From: Pirellulimonas nuda | Lineage (GTDB): Bacteria; Planctomycetota; Planctomycetia; Pirellulales; Lacipirellulaceae | Reading direction: 5' to 3' | DNA: 64,000 nucleotides | Assembly (NCBI RefSeq): GCF_007750855.1 | Contig: NZ_CP036291.1 | Coordinates: forward strand, 62,001 to 126,000 | Part shown: positions 1-9,254 of the stretch, piece by piece | Numbering within the stretch: position 1 is the first letter of the stretch | How the letters are laid out: the number at the start of each line of letters is the position of its first letter | Program-made: the position numbers and the translations under genes | Notes under the pieces: generated by a model | Told to the model about the DNA's origin: nothing | Databases searched by the model: none | The model's input: the letters and a program-made list of their open reading frames with translations, nothing else

Positions 1-1
1 C

Positions 2-133
2 GGACCGGATGAAGCGATGCGGCGAAGGATGGACCCCACGCTGACCGCCGCCGGCGGCAACAACGGCGCCCGCGACCGAGCGGCCAACCGGCGGGCCCGT
101 CAAGCAGCAAGGGAGGACGCAGCGAACGAGTAA
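2..133 (+). CDS. C-terminal end of an unidentified protein (partial)
   Basis: The reading frame starting at base 2 is open to a TAA at 131-133 and enters the window from the left. The roughly 43 visible residues are rich in Arg, Ala, Asp and Glu, with a Gly/Asn-rich stretch (AAGGNNGARDR) and a charged, probably disordered end (REDAANE). That composition is common for C-terminal tails of planctomycete proteins, but there is no domain to recognise. The other two forward frames close early, which mildly supports this one. No function can be assigned. Confidence 0.45.
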   Translation, partial: GPDEAMRRRMDPTLTAAGGNNGARDRAANRRARQAAREDAANE

Positions 134-255
134 CCGAACCCCGGCTCAGGCGGCCACGCCCACGCACCGTTGCTCGGGTTGTGAGACTTTGCGGCGCGAG
201 CCGTCGAGGCGGTAGACTGCGGCACTCTTCCTAGCCCGCGATCGGAGCACCCTGC

Positions 256-1554
256 ATGGCGACCACCTCCTTCTGCACGCCGCGCGTCGCGCCGCTGCTG
301 TTGCTGCTTGCCGCGACCACCTGCTTGTCGACCCGCGCCGACGACGACACACAGCCAGAGCGGCGCGGGGCCTGGTCCGCCAGCCCCGCGCTGGCCCAGA
401 AGCTGGCGCGTCCTGGGGTGAACTACGACGAGTCGCGCGTGCCGGCGTACGTGCTGCCCGACCCGCTGCGGTTCAGCAACAACCGCCCCGTCGACAACGG
501 GGAGGCCTGGACCTCCCGGCGCCGGGGGGAGCTGCTCGGGCTGTTTCGAGACAACGTGTACGGGCGCCGTCCGGGGACGGGGTACTCGGTCGCCTTCTCG
601 CAAACCGACGAGCGCGACGCGTTCGACGGCGCCGCCACGGCGCGCGCGGTGCAGGCGACGATCTCCATCGGCGACCGGACTTTCTCATTCCCGTTCGTCG
701 TGTTTGTCCCCAAGGGGGCGGGGGCGCCCGCTCCCGCGGTCGTGCTGATCAACAACCGCGCGCGGGTCTCGATCGACGAGGCCACCCGCGCCCCGGGCGA
801 CGCCGGCGAGCCGTTCTGGCCGGTGCGGGCGCTGCTAGACCGGGGGTACGCCGCGGCCGCGTTCTACACGTCCGACGTCGACCCGGACCGCAAGGATGGG
901 TACGCCGATGGTATCCGCGGGTTCTTCGCCGACGGGCGCCCGCCGGACGACCAGGCGTGGGGGGCGCTCTCTGCGTGGGGCTGGGGCGCCAGCCGCGTGC
1001 TCGACTACCTCGACACGCTCCCGGAGGTCGATGGGACGCGGGTCGCGGTGGCGGGGCACTCGCGCGGCGGGAAGGCCGCGTTGTGGGGGGCCTGCGAAGA
1101 CCCGCGCTTCGCCGCGGCGTACAGCAACAACTCCGGTTGCGGCGGGGCGGCGTTGTCGCGGCGCGCCTACGGGGAGACGGTCGGCACGATCACCAAGGCG
1201 CTGCCCTACTGGTTCTGCAAGGCGTTCTCGCGGTACGCGGGGCGCGAGGACGGGCTGCCGGTCGATCAGCACGAAGTGATCGCCCTGATCGCACCGCGCG
1301 GCGTGTACGTCACCAGCGCCGACGCGGACCTGTGGGCCGACCCGAAAGGCGAGTACGCCGCCGTCGTAGCGGCGGCGCCCGTGTTCGAGCTGCTGGGCGA
1401 ACACGCCATCACCACCCCGGAGATGCCCCCGCTGAACGCCCCCCGCGTGGCGGGCCGCACCGGCTACCACATCCGCGATGGCGGCCACGGGCTGGAGCAC
1501 AAAGACTGGGAGTGGTTCCTGGACTTTGCCGACCCGGTGCTGAAGCGGCCGTAA
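256..1554 (+). CDS. Exported CE15-like (glucuronoyl) esterase
   Basis: A 432-residue alpha/beta-hydrolase with a signal peptide (hydrophobic VAPLLLLLAATTCL, likely cleavage near residue 28). The nucleophile motif GHSRGGKAALW places Ser at 269, and the order of motifs matches carbohydrate esterase family 15: a central NNSGCGGAAL block, then DADLWADPKGEY around 356-367, and the catalytic-His region GGHGLEHKDW near 411. CE15 enzymes cleave ester links between 4-O-methyl-glucuronic acid in xylan and lignin alcohols; several homologues also act as general acyl esterases. The classic motif is GCSRxG and here Cys is replaced by His (GHSRGG), which is seen in some bacterial members. It probably acts in the periplasm or outside the cell. 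The ATG is the first codon giving a good signal peptide. The substrate is inferred, not proven. Confidence 0.78.
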   Translation: MATTSFCTPRVAPLLLLLAATTCLSTRADDDTQPERRGAWSASPALAQKLARPGVNYDESRVPAYVLPDPLRFSNNRPVDNGEAWTSRRRGELLGLFRDNVYGRRPGTGYSVAFSQTDERDAFDGAATARAVQATISIGDRTFSFPFVVFVPKGAGAPAPAVVLINNRARVSIDEATRAPGDAGEPFWPVRALLDRGYAAAAFYTSDVDPDRKDGYADGIRGFFADGRPPDDQAWGALSAWGWGASRVLDYLDTLPEVDGTRVAVAGHSRGGKAALWGACEDPRFAAAYSNNSGCGGAALSRRAYGETVGTITKALPYWFCKAFSRYAGREDGLPVDQHEVIALIAPRGVYVTSADADLWADPKGEYAAVVAAAPVFELLGEHAITTPEMPPLNAPRVAGRTGYHIRDGGHGLEHKDWEWFLDFADPVLKRP

Positions 1555-1566
1555 GCGGGCCGAGGC

Positions 1567-2817
1567 TCAGGACGACGGGGCCGCCGCGGCCTCGGCTTCC
1601 TCCTTGGCCTTGGTCAGCTCATCCAGCCGGCGCTGGAGGAGCGCTTTCATGGGTGTGTTGCCGGCGGCCGCGACGGCCTCCTGCAACATCGTGATCGCGC
1701 GATCGTGCTCTCCCTTCTCGGCGAGCAGCATCGCGTACACTGCGTCCAGACCGCGGGGGGCCTTCCCCGTTTCGAGGAGCGGCTCGACCCGCTCTGCCAG
1801 CACCGCGGCGAGCTCCTGCCCGCCGGCAACGCCCGGGCGGACGTGCGGTGTGCTGACCCGCACAAAGCCGACCAGGAGGCTCGGGGAGTAGTGCTCGGAC
1901 GCTGCGTAGTCGGTGAACCTCTTGGCCGCGGCGGCTCGATCGACCCGCGCGGTCGCGCTGAAGTCGGTCATCACGATCCCGCCACGCAGGCCCTCCGCGC
2001 TGCGCGCCATGTCTTCCTCCGGGGCGTTCTCGATCAGGCTCTCCAGCAGCGCGATCGCCTCGTCCCCTTTCCCCTGGCCCGCGAGCCGGCGCACCTGCAC
2101 GATCCCGGCCTCGAATGCGCGCTTCGCGTCGAACAGCCGCTTGAAGGCGTCGCGGTCCCAGGCGTCCGTGACGACCGCCTCGAGCGGTTCGTCCATTTCG
2201 CTGGGGATGCCGATCCACTCGACCCGCGCGTCCTTGCCGACGATGAAGGCGCACGGGATGAGCTCCTGCCCCGCGGCGTAGAGGTAGTCGTTGGCTACCG
2301 AGCTGTCGGGGTCGCTGGTGAGGCAGTAGGCGCTCGTTAGCTCGGCGTACGTCGTGGGCCCGGCGGGCTGGCCCGTCTCTGCTTCTGCGGCCTCGGCCTG
2401 CTTGGATGCCGGCTTCCTGAAGGGCCGCTCAAGGGAGGGTTCAACCTTCTCAAGCGGCTCGCCGGTGATGCTGATGATCGTCACCCCGCGATCGGCGTAG
2501 CGCCGCTGCAGCTCTGCCAGGTGCGGCATGCTGGCGACGCACGGCCCGCACCACGTGGCCCAGAACTCGACGACATACACGTGGCCCGGCTCGAGCTTCG
2601 TAACGGGCTCAAACCGGCCGTTGCCGTTGGTCAGCCAGTGCTCGATGTCGATCCCCGGCGCCGGAGAGCCGATGGTCAGGGGCTTTGACGGGCCCGGCTC
2701 GGCCGAGGCGTTGCCCTCAGGCGCCGCGCCGGCGTCTGCGGCTTCAGCAAGCCGGGCGCCCCCCGCCGTGGCGATCAGAAAGAAAGCGAGCAGGTTGCGA
2801 AACAAAGCAGTGCGCAT
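1567..2817 (-). CDS. TlpA-like thioredoxin-fold protein with C-terminal helical repeats
   Basis: A 416-residue exported protein. The chosen ATG at 2817 begins an obvious signal peptide (MRTALFRNLLAFFLIATAGG); a longer in-frame extension upstream reads through non-coding sequence and looks unreal. A thioredoxin-like domain follows, with the redox motif WATWCGPC (Cys90 and Cys93) preceded by a redoxin-type SPAPGIDIEHW segment. An insertion of about 60 residues (Pro/Glu/Ala-rich) sits where family members normally continue. The C-terminal half is helical, with TPR-like stretches (GDEAIALLESLIENAP, GEHDRAITMLQEAV). TlpA/ResA relatives reduce disulphides of exported proteins, for example in cytochrome maturation; this larger form is common in planctomycetes and its partner is unknown. 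It is transcribed toward the esterase at 256-1554, with the two stops 12 bases apart. Confidence 0.8.
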   Translation of the reverse strand: MRTALFRNLLAFFLIATAGGARLAEAADAGAAPEGNASAEPGPSKPLTIGSPAPGIDIEHWLTNGNGRFEPVTKLEPGHVYVVEFWATWCGPCVASMPHLAELQRRYADRGVTIISITGEPLEKVEPSLERPFRKPASKQAEAAEAETGQPAGPTTYAELTSAYCLTSDPDSSVANDYLYAAGQELIPCAFIVGKDARVEWIGIPSEMDEPLEAVVTDAWDRDAFKRLFDAKRAFEAGIVQVRRLAGQGKGDEAIALLESLIENAPEEDMARSAEGLRGGIVMTDFSATARVDRAAAAKRFTDYAASEHYSPSLLVGFVRVSTPHVRPGVAGGQELAAVLAERVEPLLETGKAPRGLDAVYAMLLAEKGEHDRAITMLQEAVAAAGNTPMKALLQRRLDELTKAKEEAEAAAAPSS

Positions 2818-2965
2818 GGTGGGCCTCGGCTGCGGCAAGCGGTGGGAACGTGCCGGGCCACTATACAAGAAGGCGGAGGCGCAGGCTAACAACCCGTTGA
2901 AGGAGGCGGGGGACCGCGCCGCCAGACAACGGCGCGGACCTGCGTGAAGCTCCCCTGGCGTCAGA

Positions 2966-2992
2966 CTCCGGCGGCTGACGCCGACGGCTCGC
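2966..2992. repeat. Single arm of the 'GAGCCGTCGGCGTAA' repeat family
   Basis: This 27-base block (starting CTCCGGCGGCTGACGCC, ending GACGGCTCGCC) matches the right arms of the inverted repeats at 33221-33323, 33939-34045, 38159-38262 and 54134-54231. I could not find the matching left arm nearby, so it looks like a solo or eroded copy. It lies just downstream of ftsH and upstream of the TlpA gene, both on the minus strand. Confidence 0.7.
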
Positions 2993-3007
2993 CAAAATTC
3001 AAACGCT

Positions 3008-5077
3008 TCAGCCCCCGACCGCTTCTTCCTCCGCGCCGCCATCCACCACCGGCGGGCGTTTGCGTTCGCTGCCGGTTCCCGGCACCAGCTTGGGGCTGGG
3101 GCTGGCTTGTTCGATGATCTCTTTGAGTTGCGGGCCGTCGATCGTCTCGACCTCCAGCAGCTTGTCGGCGATCGCTTCGAGCGCCGAGCGGCGTTCGACC
3201 AGGATGCTGCGGGTGCGTTCGATCCCTTCTTCGATGATACGCTTCACTTCTTGATCGATCTCGCGTGCGGTCTGCTCGCTGTAGTAGCGCACCGAGCTGG
3301 GGTCCCCCGGGATGAACGACGCGCGGCTCTCGCGGAAGTTCACCCGGCCCAGGCGGCTCATGCCGTAGTCCATCACCATGGCGCGGGCGGTTTCGGTGGT
3401 CTTCTGCAGGTCGCTGGTGGCGCCGTTGCCGATGTCGTCCAGCATGATCTCTTCGGCGATGGTGCCGCCGAGGGCGACCTGGATGTCGCTCTCCAGTTGG
3501 CTGCGGGTCTTCATGAAGCGGTCGAACTCCGGGCGTTGCCACATGTAGCCCAGCGTGCCCATGCCGCGGGGGATGATGGTGACCTTGTGCACGGGGTCGG
3601 TGTTGGGGAGCGAGTAGGCGACCAGCGCGTGGCCCGCCTCGTGGATGGCCAGGCGTTGCTTCTCGTCTTCCTGCATGATGCGGCTCTTCTTTTCGAGGCC
3701 GATGCCGACGCGTTCGACCGCTTCGTTGAACTCGTGCATGGTGACCACCTCGCGGCCGTTGCGGGCGGCCAGCAGGGCGGCCTCGTTCACCATGTTGGCC
3801 AGGTCGGCGCCCACAAAGCCGCTGCTGATGGCGGCCAGCGCCTTGGTGTCGACGTCCGAATCGACCTTGATCTTCTGCAGGTGGACCTGCAGGATCTCTT
3901 CGCGGCCGGCGACGTCGGGTCGGTCGACCAGCACGTTGCGGTCGAACCGTCCCGGGCGCATCAGAGCGGGGTCGAGCGTCTCGGGCCTGTTGGTGGCGGC
4001 CATCACGATCACGCCGCTGTTGGAGCCGAAGCCGTCCATCTCTACCAGCAACGCGTTGAGCGTCTGCTCGCGTTCGTCGTGGCCCCCCATGTTCCCCGAG
4101 CCGCGGGTCTTGCCCAGCGCGTCCAGCTCGTCGATGAAGATGATGCAGGGCGCCTTGGCCTCGGCCTGCTGGAACATGTCTCGCACGCGCGCGGCGCCGA
4201 CGCCGACGAACATCTCAACAAAGTCCGAACCGCTGAGGCTGAAGAAGGGGACCCCCGCTTCGCCCGCCACGGCCTTGGAGAGCAGCGTCTTGCCGGTGCC
4301 GGGGGGGCCGACCAGCAGCACCCCCTTGGGGATGCGGCCGCCGAGCCGCTGGTAGCGTTCGGGGTTCTTGAGGAAGTCGACCACTTCGCGGAGTTCTTCC
4401 ACCGCCTCGTCGATGCCGGCGACGTCGTCGAAGGTGATCTCGATGTCTTCTTGGGCGTACAGCTTGCCGCGGCTGCGGCCGAAGGCCATCGGGCTGCCGG
4501 CGCCCCCCATCCTGCGGAGCATGAAGATCAGGAACGCGAACACGATCAGCATCGGCGCCAGCCACAGCAGCCCCTGGAGCAGCGGGTTGGGCTCCGGGGC
4601 GTTGCGGAACGGGATGTGGTTCTCGGTCAGCAGCTCGCCGAGCGGCAGGTTCCAGATGTCGCGGGCGACGCGGAACTTCACCTCGGTCGGTTCTGGCGGG
4701 TCGGCGAGCGCCTTGGGGTTGCCGGCCGCGGAGTCTGCTAGCACCGACCGCTTCACCTTGCCGGTGACCGCGCGGGGCGCCACCACCACGTCTTTCATCC
4801 CGGAGAGGATCAGCGTGCGCGCCGGCGAGGTGCTGCGGTCGACCACCTGGATCGAGTCGGGCGCCTTGTCGTTGTCGGGGTCGGAGGCCTTGACCAGGCG
4901 TTCGAAGTCGGACCACATCAGGTCCATCTCGCTCTGGCTGCTGAAGGCCGTGACCAGCATCAACAGCAGCAGGCCCAGGGCCAGCAGGTACCAGATGAAG
5001 TTTCCCCCCCCGCCCGCGGGTTTGCGCTGGCCCGGCTTGGCGTCGGGCGACTTGGGCGTGGGGGTGGGCTTCTCCAT
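3008..5077 (-). CDS. ftsH: ATP-dependent zinc metalloprotease FtsH
   Basis: A 689-residue membrane-anchored AAA+ protease that degrades unassembled membrane proteins and short-lived regulators. A transmembrane segment is at about 27-45 and a second at about 170-187, with the periplasmic domain between. The AAA module has Walker A GPPGTGKT (257-264), Walker B with DELDA (316-320), SRH sequence around [18 protein letters not shown], and the protease domain has the zinc motif HEAGH (479-483). The length is normal for the family (600-700). The N-terminus before the first membrane helix is a Pro/Lys/Gly-rich stretch. ATG at 5077 is the first possible start after the divergent intergenic region shared with dxr. 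Confidence 0.97.
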   Translation of the reverse strand: MEKPTPTPKSPDAKPGQRKPAGGGGNFIWYLLALGLLLLMLVTAFSSQSEMDLMWSDFERLVKASDPDNDKAPDSIQVVDRSTSPARTLILSGMKDVVVAPRAVTGKVKRSVLADSAAGNPKALADPPEPTEVKFRVARDIWNLPLGELLTENHIPFRNAPEPNPLLQGLLWLAPMLIVFAFLIFMLRRMGGAGSPMAFGRSRGKLYAQEDIEITFDDVAGIDEAVEELREVVDFLKNPERYQRLGGRIPKGVLLVGPPGTGKTLLSKAVAGEAGVPFFSLSGSDFVEMFVGVGAARVRDMFQQAEAKAPCIIFIDELDALGKTRGSGNMGGHDEREQTLNALLVEMDGFGSNSGVIVMAATNRPETLDPALMRPGRFDRNVLVDRPDVAGREEILQVHLQKIKVDSDVDTKALAAISSGFVGADLANMVNEAALLAARNGREVVTMHEFNEAVERVGIGLEKKSRIMQEDEKQRLAIHEAGHALVAYSLPNTDPVHKVTIIPRGMGTLGYMWQRPEFDRFMKTRSQLESDIQVALGGTIAEEIMLDDIGNGATSDLQKTTETARAMVMDYGMSRLGRVNFRESRASFIPGDPSSVRYYSEQTAREIDQEVKRIIEEGIERTRSILVERRSALEAIADKLLEVETIDGPQLKEIIEQASPSPKLVPGTGSERKRPPVVDGGAEEEAVGG

Positions 5078-5120
5078 AGAATCAGCGGGGCTCAGGACTT
5101 ACGGGCGGGAGGACGGACGG

Positions 5121-5300
5121 GTTAACCACTGAGCCACTGAGGCTACAGAGAAGCATGGAGACGGCAAGAATGACCAATGACCAAGCCTAAACGACCAATG
5201 ACGCTTCCAATCGCTTGCGCGGATTGGTCATTTCGGCTTGGTCATTGGTCATTAACAGTTTCTCCGTCCGTCTCCGTGTTCTCTGCGGCTCTGTGGTTAA
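5121..5300. repeat. Nested double inverted repeat between divergent ftsH and dxr
   Basis: The 468-base space between ftsH (minus) and dxr (plus) holds two nested palindromes. The inner one is perfect: 5169-5187 (AATGACCAATGACCAAGCC) pairs with 5235-5253. The outer one is imperfect: GTTAACCACTGAGCCACTG at 5121 onward pairs with CTCTGCGGCTCTGTGGTTAA ending at 5300. The inner family recurs at 27498-27576 and the outer family at 6729-6955. Because both neighbours are transcribed away from it, it sits in promoter territory and cannot be a terminator for either. The rest of the gap (5301-5545) shows nothing recognisable. Confidence 0.85.
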
Positions 5301-5545
5301 TCTTCTTGGCACTATTGAAACGCAGAACCAGGGCGGCTGGTTCGGCGTAGGCTTTAGTAGTCTAACGGATACTGGGGGGTCGTTGCCGGTTGGCGGGGCA
5401 TTCTCGGCCGGGTTCGCCTTGCTGGCGAGCTAGGTGAGCCATAGAATCGACCCGAGCGGCACAAATCCTACCGCTGAAACACTTTAGCGGCACGCCCCCC
5501 GTTGCCGAGCCCTGCCCGACCCCTCCTCCCCCGGAACCCCCGCCC

Positions 5546-6721
5546 GTGAACCTCTCGGCCGCCACCCCGCGACGGGTCGCCGTGCTCGGTTCGACCGGCA
5601 GTGTCGGCCGCAGCGCGCTGGAAGTCATCGCTGCTAGCGGCGGTCGGCTGCGGGTGGAGGTGCTCTCGGGCTGCGGCAACCTCGACCTGCTGGCCGAGCA
5701 GGCGCGGCAGTTCAACCCCCACACCGTGGTCGCCGCAGACCGCAAGAAGGCCGACGCCCGCAAGTGGCGCGACCTGCCCGAGGGGTGCCGGCTGCTGACC
5801 GGCCCCGAGGGGCTGGCCGAGGCGGCCGGGCTGCCGGCCGTGGACGTGGTGCTGGCCGCCATCGTCGGCGCCGCCGGGCTGCAGAGCACCTGGGCGGCCC
5901 TGGAAGCGGGCAAGACCGTGGCGCTGGCCAACAAAGAGACGCTGGTCACCGCCGGGCCGCTGGTGCAGCAACTCATCGAGAAGACGCCCGGCGCCCGGCT
6001 GATCCCGGTCGACAGCGAGCACAGCGCCGTCTTCCAGGCGCTGCAGGCCGGCAAGCGCGACGAGGTGGCCAAGGTGGTGCTCACCGCCAGCGGCGGGCCG
6101 TTCCGCACCTGGCCGGCCGACGCGCTGCGGCAGGTGACCATCGAAGAGGCGCTGGCGCACCCCACCTGGGAGATGGGCCCCAAGATCACCATCGACTCCG
6201 CCACGATGATGAACAAGGCGCTAGAGATCATCGAGGCGCGTTGGCTGTTCGACCTCCAGGCCGACCAACTCGACGTGATGATCCACCCGCAGTCGATCAT
6301 CCACTCGCTGGTAGAGTTTGTAGACGGCTCGATCGTCGCCCAGATGAGCCCCCCCGACATGCGGCTGCCGATCCAGTACGCGCTGGAGTTCCCCGAGCGC
6401 CGCGCCGCCGTGGCGGAGCGGTTCGACTGGACGCGGGCCTGGAACCTAGAGCTCGAGCCGGCCGACCACGAGCGGTTCCCGGCGCTGGCGTTGGGCTTCG
6501 AGTGCGCCGCGGCGGGTGGCTCCAGCGGCGCGGTGCTCAGCGCCGCCAACGAGGCCGCCGTCGAGAGCTTCCTCGAGGGCGACCTGCACTTCACCGAGAT
6601 CGTGCCGGCCTGCCGGAGCGTGCTCGAATCGCACAACTTTGAGGCCGACCCAACGCTCGAAGACCTCGCCCGGCTCGACCGCTGGGCCCGGGCCGAGGTT
6701 CAGTCGTGGGTGCTTGCTTAA
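5546..6721 (+). CDS. dxr: 1-deoxy-D-xylulose 5-phosphate reductoisomerase
   Basis: A 391-residue enzyme of the MEP isoprenoid pathway that converts DXP to 2-C-methyl-D-erythritol 4-phosphate using NADPH. The N-terminal nucleotide motif LGSTGSVGRS (about 14-23), the ANKETLV segment, metal/substrate loop DSEHSAVFQAL, GPKITIDSATMMNKALEIIEA and the His-rich MIHPQSIIHSLVEF block are all intact, and the length is typical. The start is GTG at 5546; no better ATG lies upstream in frame. rseP follows, an association (dxr-rseP) seen in many bacteria, but here the two are separated by a long palindrome. Confidence 0.97.
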   Translation: MNLSAATPRRVAVLGSTGSVGRSALEVIAASGGRLRVEVLSGCGNLDLLAEQARQFNPHTVVAADRKKADARKWRDLPEGCRLLTGPEGLAEAAGLPAVDVVLAAIVGAAGLQSTWAALEAGKTVALANKETLVTAGPLVQQLIEKTPGARLIPVDSEHSAVFQALQAGKRDEVAKVVLTASGGPFRTWPADALRQVTIEEALAHPTWEMGPKITIDSATMMNKALEIIEARWLFDLQADQLDVMIHPQSIIHSLVEFVDGSIVAQMSPPDMRLPIQYALEFPERRAAVAERFDWTRAWNLELEPADHERFPALALGFECAAAGGSSGAVLSAANEAAVESFLEGDLHFTEIVPACRSVLESHNFEADPTLEDLARLDRWARAEVQSWVLA

Positions 6722-6728
6722 GAAAGTC

Positions 6729-6955
6729 ACCACAGAGCCACTGAGGCCACAGAGACGGACGGAGAAAACGACAGACGTTTGCCACGAAAAGGCACGAAAA
6801 AGCACAAAGGGGATCATCAACAGGAGGCATCGGGCCGGGTCCGGTACGACCTAGTTTCTAAGCCGCCCCCTCCCGTGCCATTCTTTTGCGCCTTCTTGTG
6901 CCTTTTCGTGGCTATCTTCCTCCGTCCGTCTCTGTGGCCTCAGTGGCTCTGTGGT
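6729..6955. repeat. Perfect 35-base inverted repeat with a nested second palindrome
   Basis: The arms 6729-6763 and 6921-6955 are exact reverse complements (begin ACCACAGAGCCACTGAGG, end GAGACGGACGGA). Nested inside is a second imperfect palindrome built from a different word: 6781-6809 (GCCACGAAAAGGCACG...) against 6883-6912 (...TTGTGCCTTTTCGTGGC). The inner family recurs at 16303-16477 and 25719-25835. The element starts 7 bases after the dxr stop and fills almost the entire dxr-rseP space. Confidence 0.92.
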
Positions 6956-6990
6956 TGTTTGGCTCCACCGTCCATTAACCGAGTAAAACG

Positions 6991-9084
6991 TTGTTCCTGA
7001 TCCCCTTCGCGTCGACGCTTTTCCCGCTGGCCGACGCCGGCCTGTACGGCTACCTCCAGGGCGCCGGGCTGATCGCAATGGCGGCGCTCGGGCTGGGCTT
7101 TGTGATCTTTGTCCACGAGCTGGGGCACTTCGCCGTGGCCAAGTGGTGCGGCGTGAAGTGCGAGAAGTTCTTCGTGGGCTTCGACATCGGCGGCTACAAG
7201 CTGAGCCGCAAGTGGGGTGAAACCGAGTACGGCATCGGCATCCTCCCCCTGGGGGGCTACGTGAAGATGCTGGGCCAGGACGACAACCCCGCCAACATCG
7301 ACGAGCAGCTCGCCCGCTCCAAGGGGCTTGAGGGCTCGTCGACCGCCAAAGAGATCACCGGCCCCAAGGGGGAGAAGCTGTGGGTCGACCGCCGCAGCTA
7401 CATGGCCAAGAGCGTGCCGCAGCGGATGGCGATCATCTCTGCCGGCGTGATCATGAACATCATCTTTGGGTTCATCTTCGCGTTCATCGCCTACAGCATG
7501 GGCGCCCCCAAGCAGACGTGCGTCGCCGGCGCCACGGTGCCCGGCAGCCCCGCGTGGCAGGCCAACCTGCGGACCGGCGACCGCATCGTGCGGATCAACG
7601 ACATCGTCGACCCGACGTTCGACGACCTCACCGGCAGCGTGGTGCTGGGGAACCTGACCGACGGGGTCACGTTCTCTATCCTCCGCCGCGACGCCTCGCA
7701 GCCCGAAACCGTGGTCATCAAGCCCGAGCAGAAAGAGGGAGAGCTGGCGCGGATCGGCATGGTCTCGCAGGCGATGCTGCGGCTCAGCAAGGAGGACCCC
7801 GCCAGGCCCCATTCCCCCGCCGCCGAGGCCTCGCCGGAGCTCAAGGGAGACGACGAGATCGTGGCCGTCGATGGCGAACCTGTCGACCGCTTCTACCAGT
7901 TCGCGGCGCTGCTGGAAGCGAAGCGCGACGCGCCGATCAAGCTCACGCTGCGGCGCGGCGGCGAGTCCCCCGCCGACCACCCGTTCGCCCCCCGCACCGG
8001 CGGCGAAGAGATCGAGGTCTCCATCGCCCCCAACCCGGCCGAGCGGTTCGGCGTGGTCACCAAGCTCGGCCCGGTGCTGGCCGTTCAGCCCGGTTCTCCC
8101 GCCGAGCAGGCGGGGCTAAAGCCGGGCGACACGCTGCTGGCGGTCGACGGCCCTCTCAAGGACAACGAGGCGATCGACCCGCTCACGCTCAACCAAACCC
8201 TGGCGGCCGCCGCCCGCGACGGCAGCAGCGTGACGTTCTCCGTGGGGCGTGGCGAAGGGGCGCCGCTGTCGATCGACGTCACGCCGCGCGTGGCCGACTG
8301 GGACGAGGCGCTCGAGCCGGTCGGCCTGCCGACGTTGGGCCTGGCGCTCGAGTCGACCCTGGAGGTCGCCGCCACGCTGCCGGACAGCCCCGCCGAGCGC
8401 GCGGGGATCATCCCCGGCGACGTGCTGGTCGCCGCGGCCATCAAGAGCGAAGACGAGAAGCAGCCGCTGGCGGGCAAGGACCTGAACTTCAAGAGCGACA
8501 AGCTGGGGTGGGCCACGCTGGTCGACCTGATGCAGGACCACGCCGAAGACCTGCGGCTTGAGCTGACAGTGAAGCGCGGCGACGCCGAAGAAACGGTCGA
8601 GCTGCTCACCTACCAACCGGCCGGCCAGTTCGCCGCGGACCGCGGCCTGGTGCTGCTGCCCGACCGCACGCTGCGCTACGGCGGCTCGGTCGCCGACCGG
8701 GCGAAGATGGCGTTCGACGAGATCGGCAAGGGGATGACCAGCGTCTACCGCTTCTTAGGCAAGATCGGCGGCCAGGTCCCCGTGACCGGCGTCGCGGGTC
8801 CGATCTCCATCGCCCGCATCGCCTACTCGCAAGCGGGCGACGGCCTGGCCACGCTGCTGTTGTTCCTGACGATGCTCAGCGCCAACCTGGCGGTGATCAA
8901 CTTCCTCCCCATCCCGGTGCTCGACGGCGGGCACATGGTGTTCCTGGCCTACGAAGGGATCCGCGGCCGCCCGGCCGGCGAAAAGTTCGTCACCGCGATG
9001 CACATGGTGGGGCTGGCGTTCTTGCTGTCGCTGATGGTGTTGGTGTTCGGGCTGGACATCGGGCGGTTGTTTGGGGCGGTGTAG
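6991..9084 (+). CDS. rseP: RseP-type site-2 intramembrane zinc metalloprotease
   Basis: A 697-residue polytopic membrane protease that cuts transmembrane segments of regulators such as anti-sigma factors. The zinc motif HELGH is at 42-46 within the first membrane helix, and the second active-site motif PIPVLDGGH is near residue 645. Between them are three PDZ-like stretches (around PGSPAWQANLRTGDRI, PGSPAEQAGLKPGDTLL and PDSPAERAGIIPGDVL), more than the two of E. coli RseP, explaining its greater length (about 450 in E. coli). The start appears to be TTG at 6991, since no ATG lies between it and the palindrome upstream; an ATG at residue 30 would remove the first hydrophobic part. The last 14 codons plus the 3' flank are duplicated about 790 bases downstream. 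Confidence 0.93.
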   Translation: MFLIPFASTLFPLADAGLYGYLQGAGLIAMAALGLGFVIFVHELGHFAVAKWCGVKCEKFFVGFDIGGYKLSRKWGETEYGIGILPLGGYVKMLGQDDNPANIDEQLARSKGLEGSSTAKEITGPKGEKLWVDRRSYMAKSVPQRMAIISAGVIMNIIFGFIFAFIAYSMGAPKQTCVAGATVPGSPAWQANLRTGDRIVRINDIVDPTFDDLTGSVVLGNLTDGVTFSILRRDASQPETVVIKPEQKEGELARIGMVSQAMLRLSKEDPARPHSPAAEASPELKGDDEIVAVDGEPVDRFYQFAALLEAKRDAPIKLTLRRGGESPADHPFAPRTGGEEIEVSIAPNPAERFGVVTKLGPVLAVQPGSPAEQAGLKPGDTLLAVDGPLKDNEAIDPLTLNQTLAAAARDGSSVTFSVGRGEGAPLSIDVTPRVADWDEALEPVGLPTLGLALESTLEVAATLPDSPAERAGIIPGDVLVAAAIKSEDEKQPLAGKDLNFKSDKLGWATLVDLMQDHAEDLRLELTVKRGDAEETVELLTYQPAGQFAADRGLVLLPDRTLRYGGSVADRAKMAFDEIGKGMTSVYRFLGKIGGQVPVTGVAGPISIARIAYSQAGDGLATLLLFLTMLSANLAVINFLPIPVLDGGHMVFLAYEGIRGRPAGEKFVTAMHMVGLAFLLSLMVLVFGLDIGRLFGAV

Positions 9085-9239
9085 GCAGCAGAGCTTAGCA
9101 GCGTCATCGTATCGAGCCGCGCCCGTCAGGAAGCGGAGCCAGAACCACCGGAAGCGTCCGAAAGCGCTAGGGGTCGCGCGCCGCGAGCTCCGCTTCCTGA
9201 CGGGCGCGGCTCGAATCTTTTCGCGCTTCAAACTTCCGC
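9041..9239. repeat. Direct-repeat copy 1: rseP 3' end plus palindrome
   Basis: This roughly 200-base block comprises the last 14 codons of rseP, its stop, a short spacer and a palindrome whose arms are 9113-9139 and 9187-9213 (27 bases, perfect: CGAGCCGCGCCCGTCAGGAA...). A second copy at 9833-10032 is roughly 90 percent identical by eye. The two bracket the broken pentapeptide gene, giving a repeat-to-repeat spacing of 792-793 bases. Confidence 0.92.
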
Positions 9240-9254
9240 TGGGCGCCGATCCTC

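Noticed and set aside
3107-4741. A 544-codon plus-strand frame opposite ftsH
   Set aside because: FtsH is unmistakable on the other strand; this frame is a low-complexity shadow.
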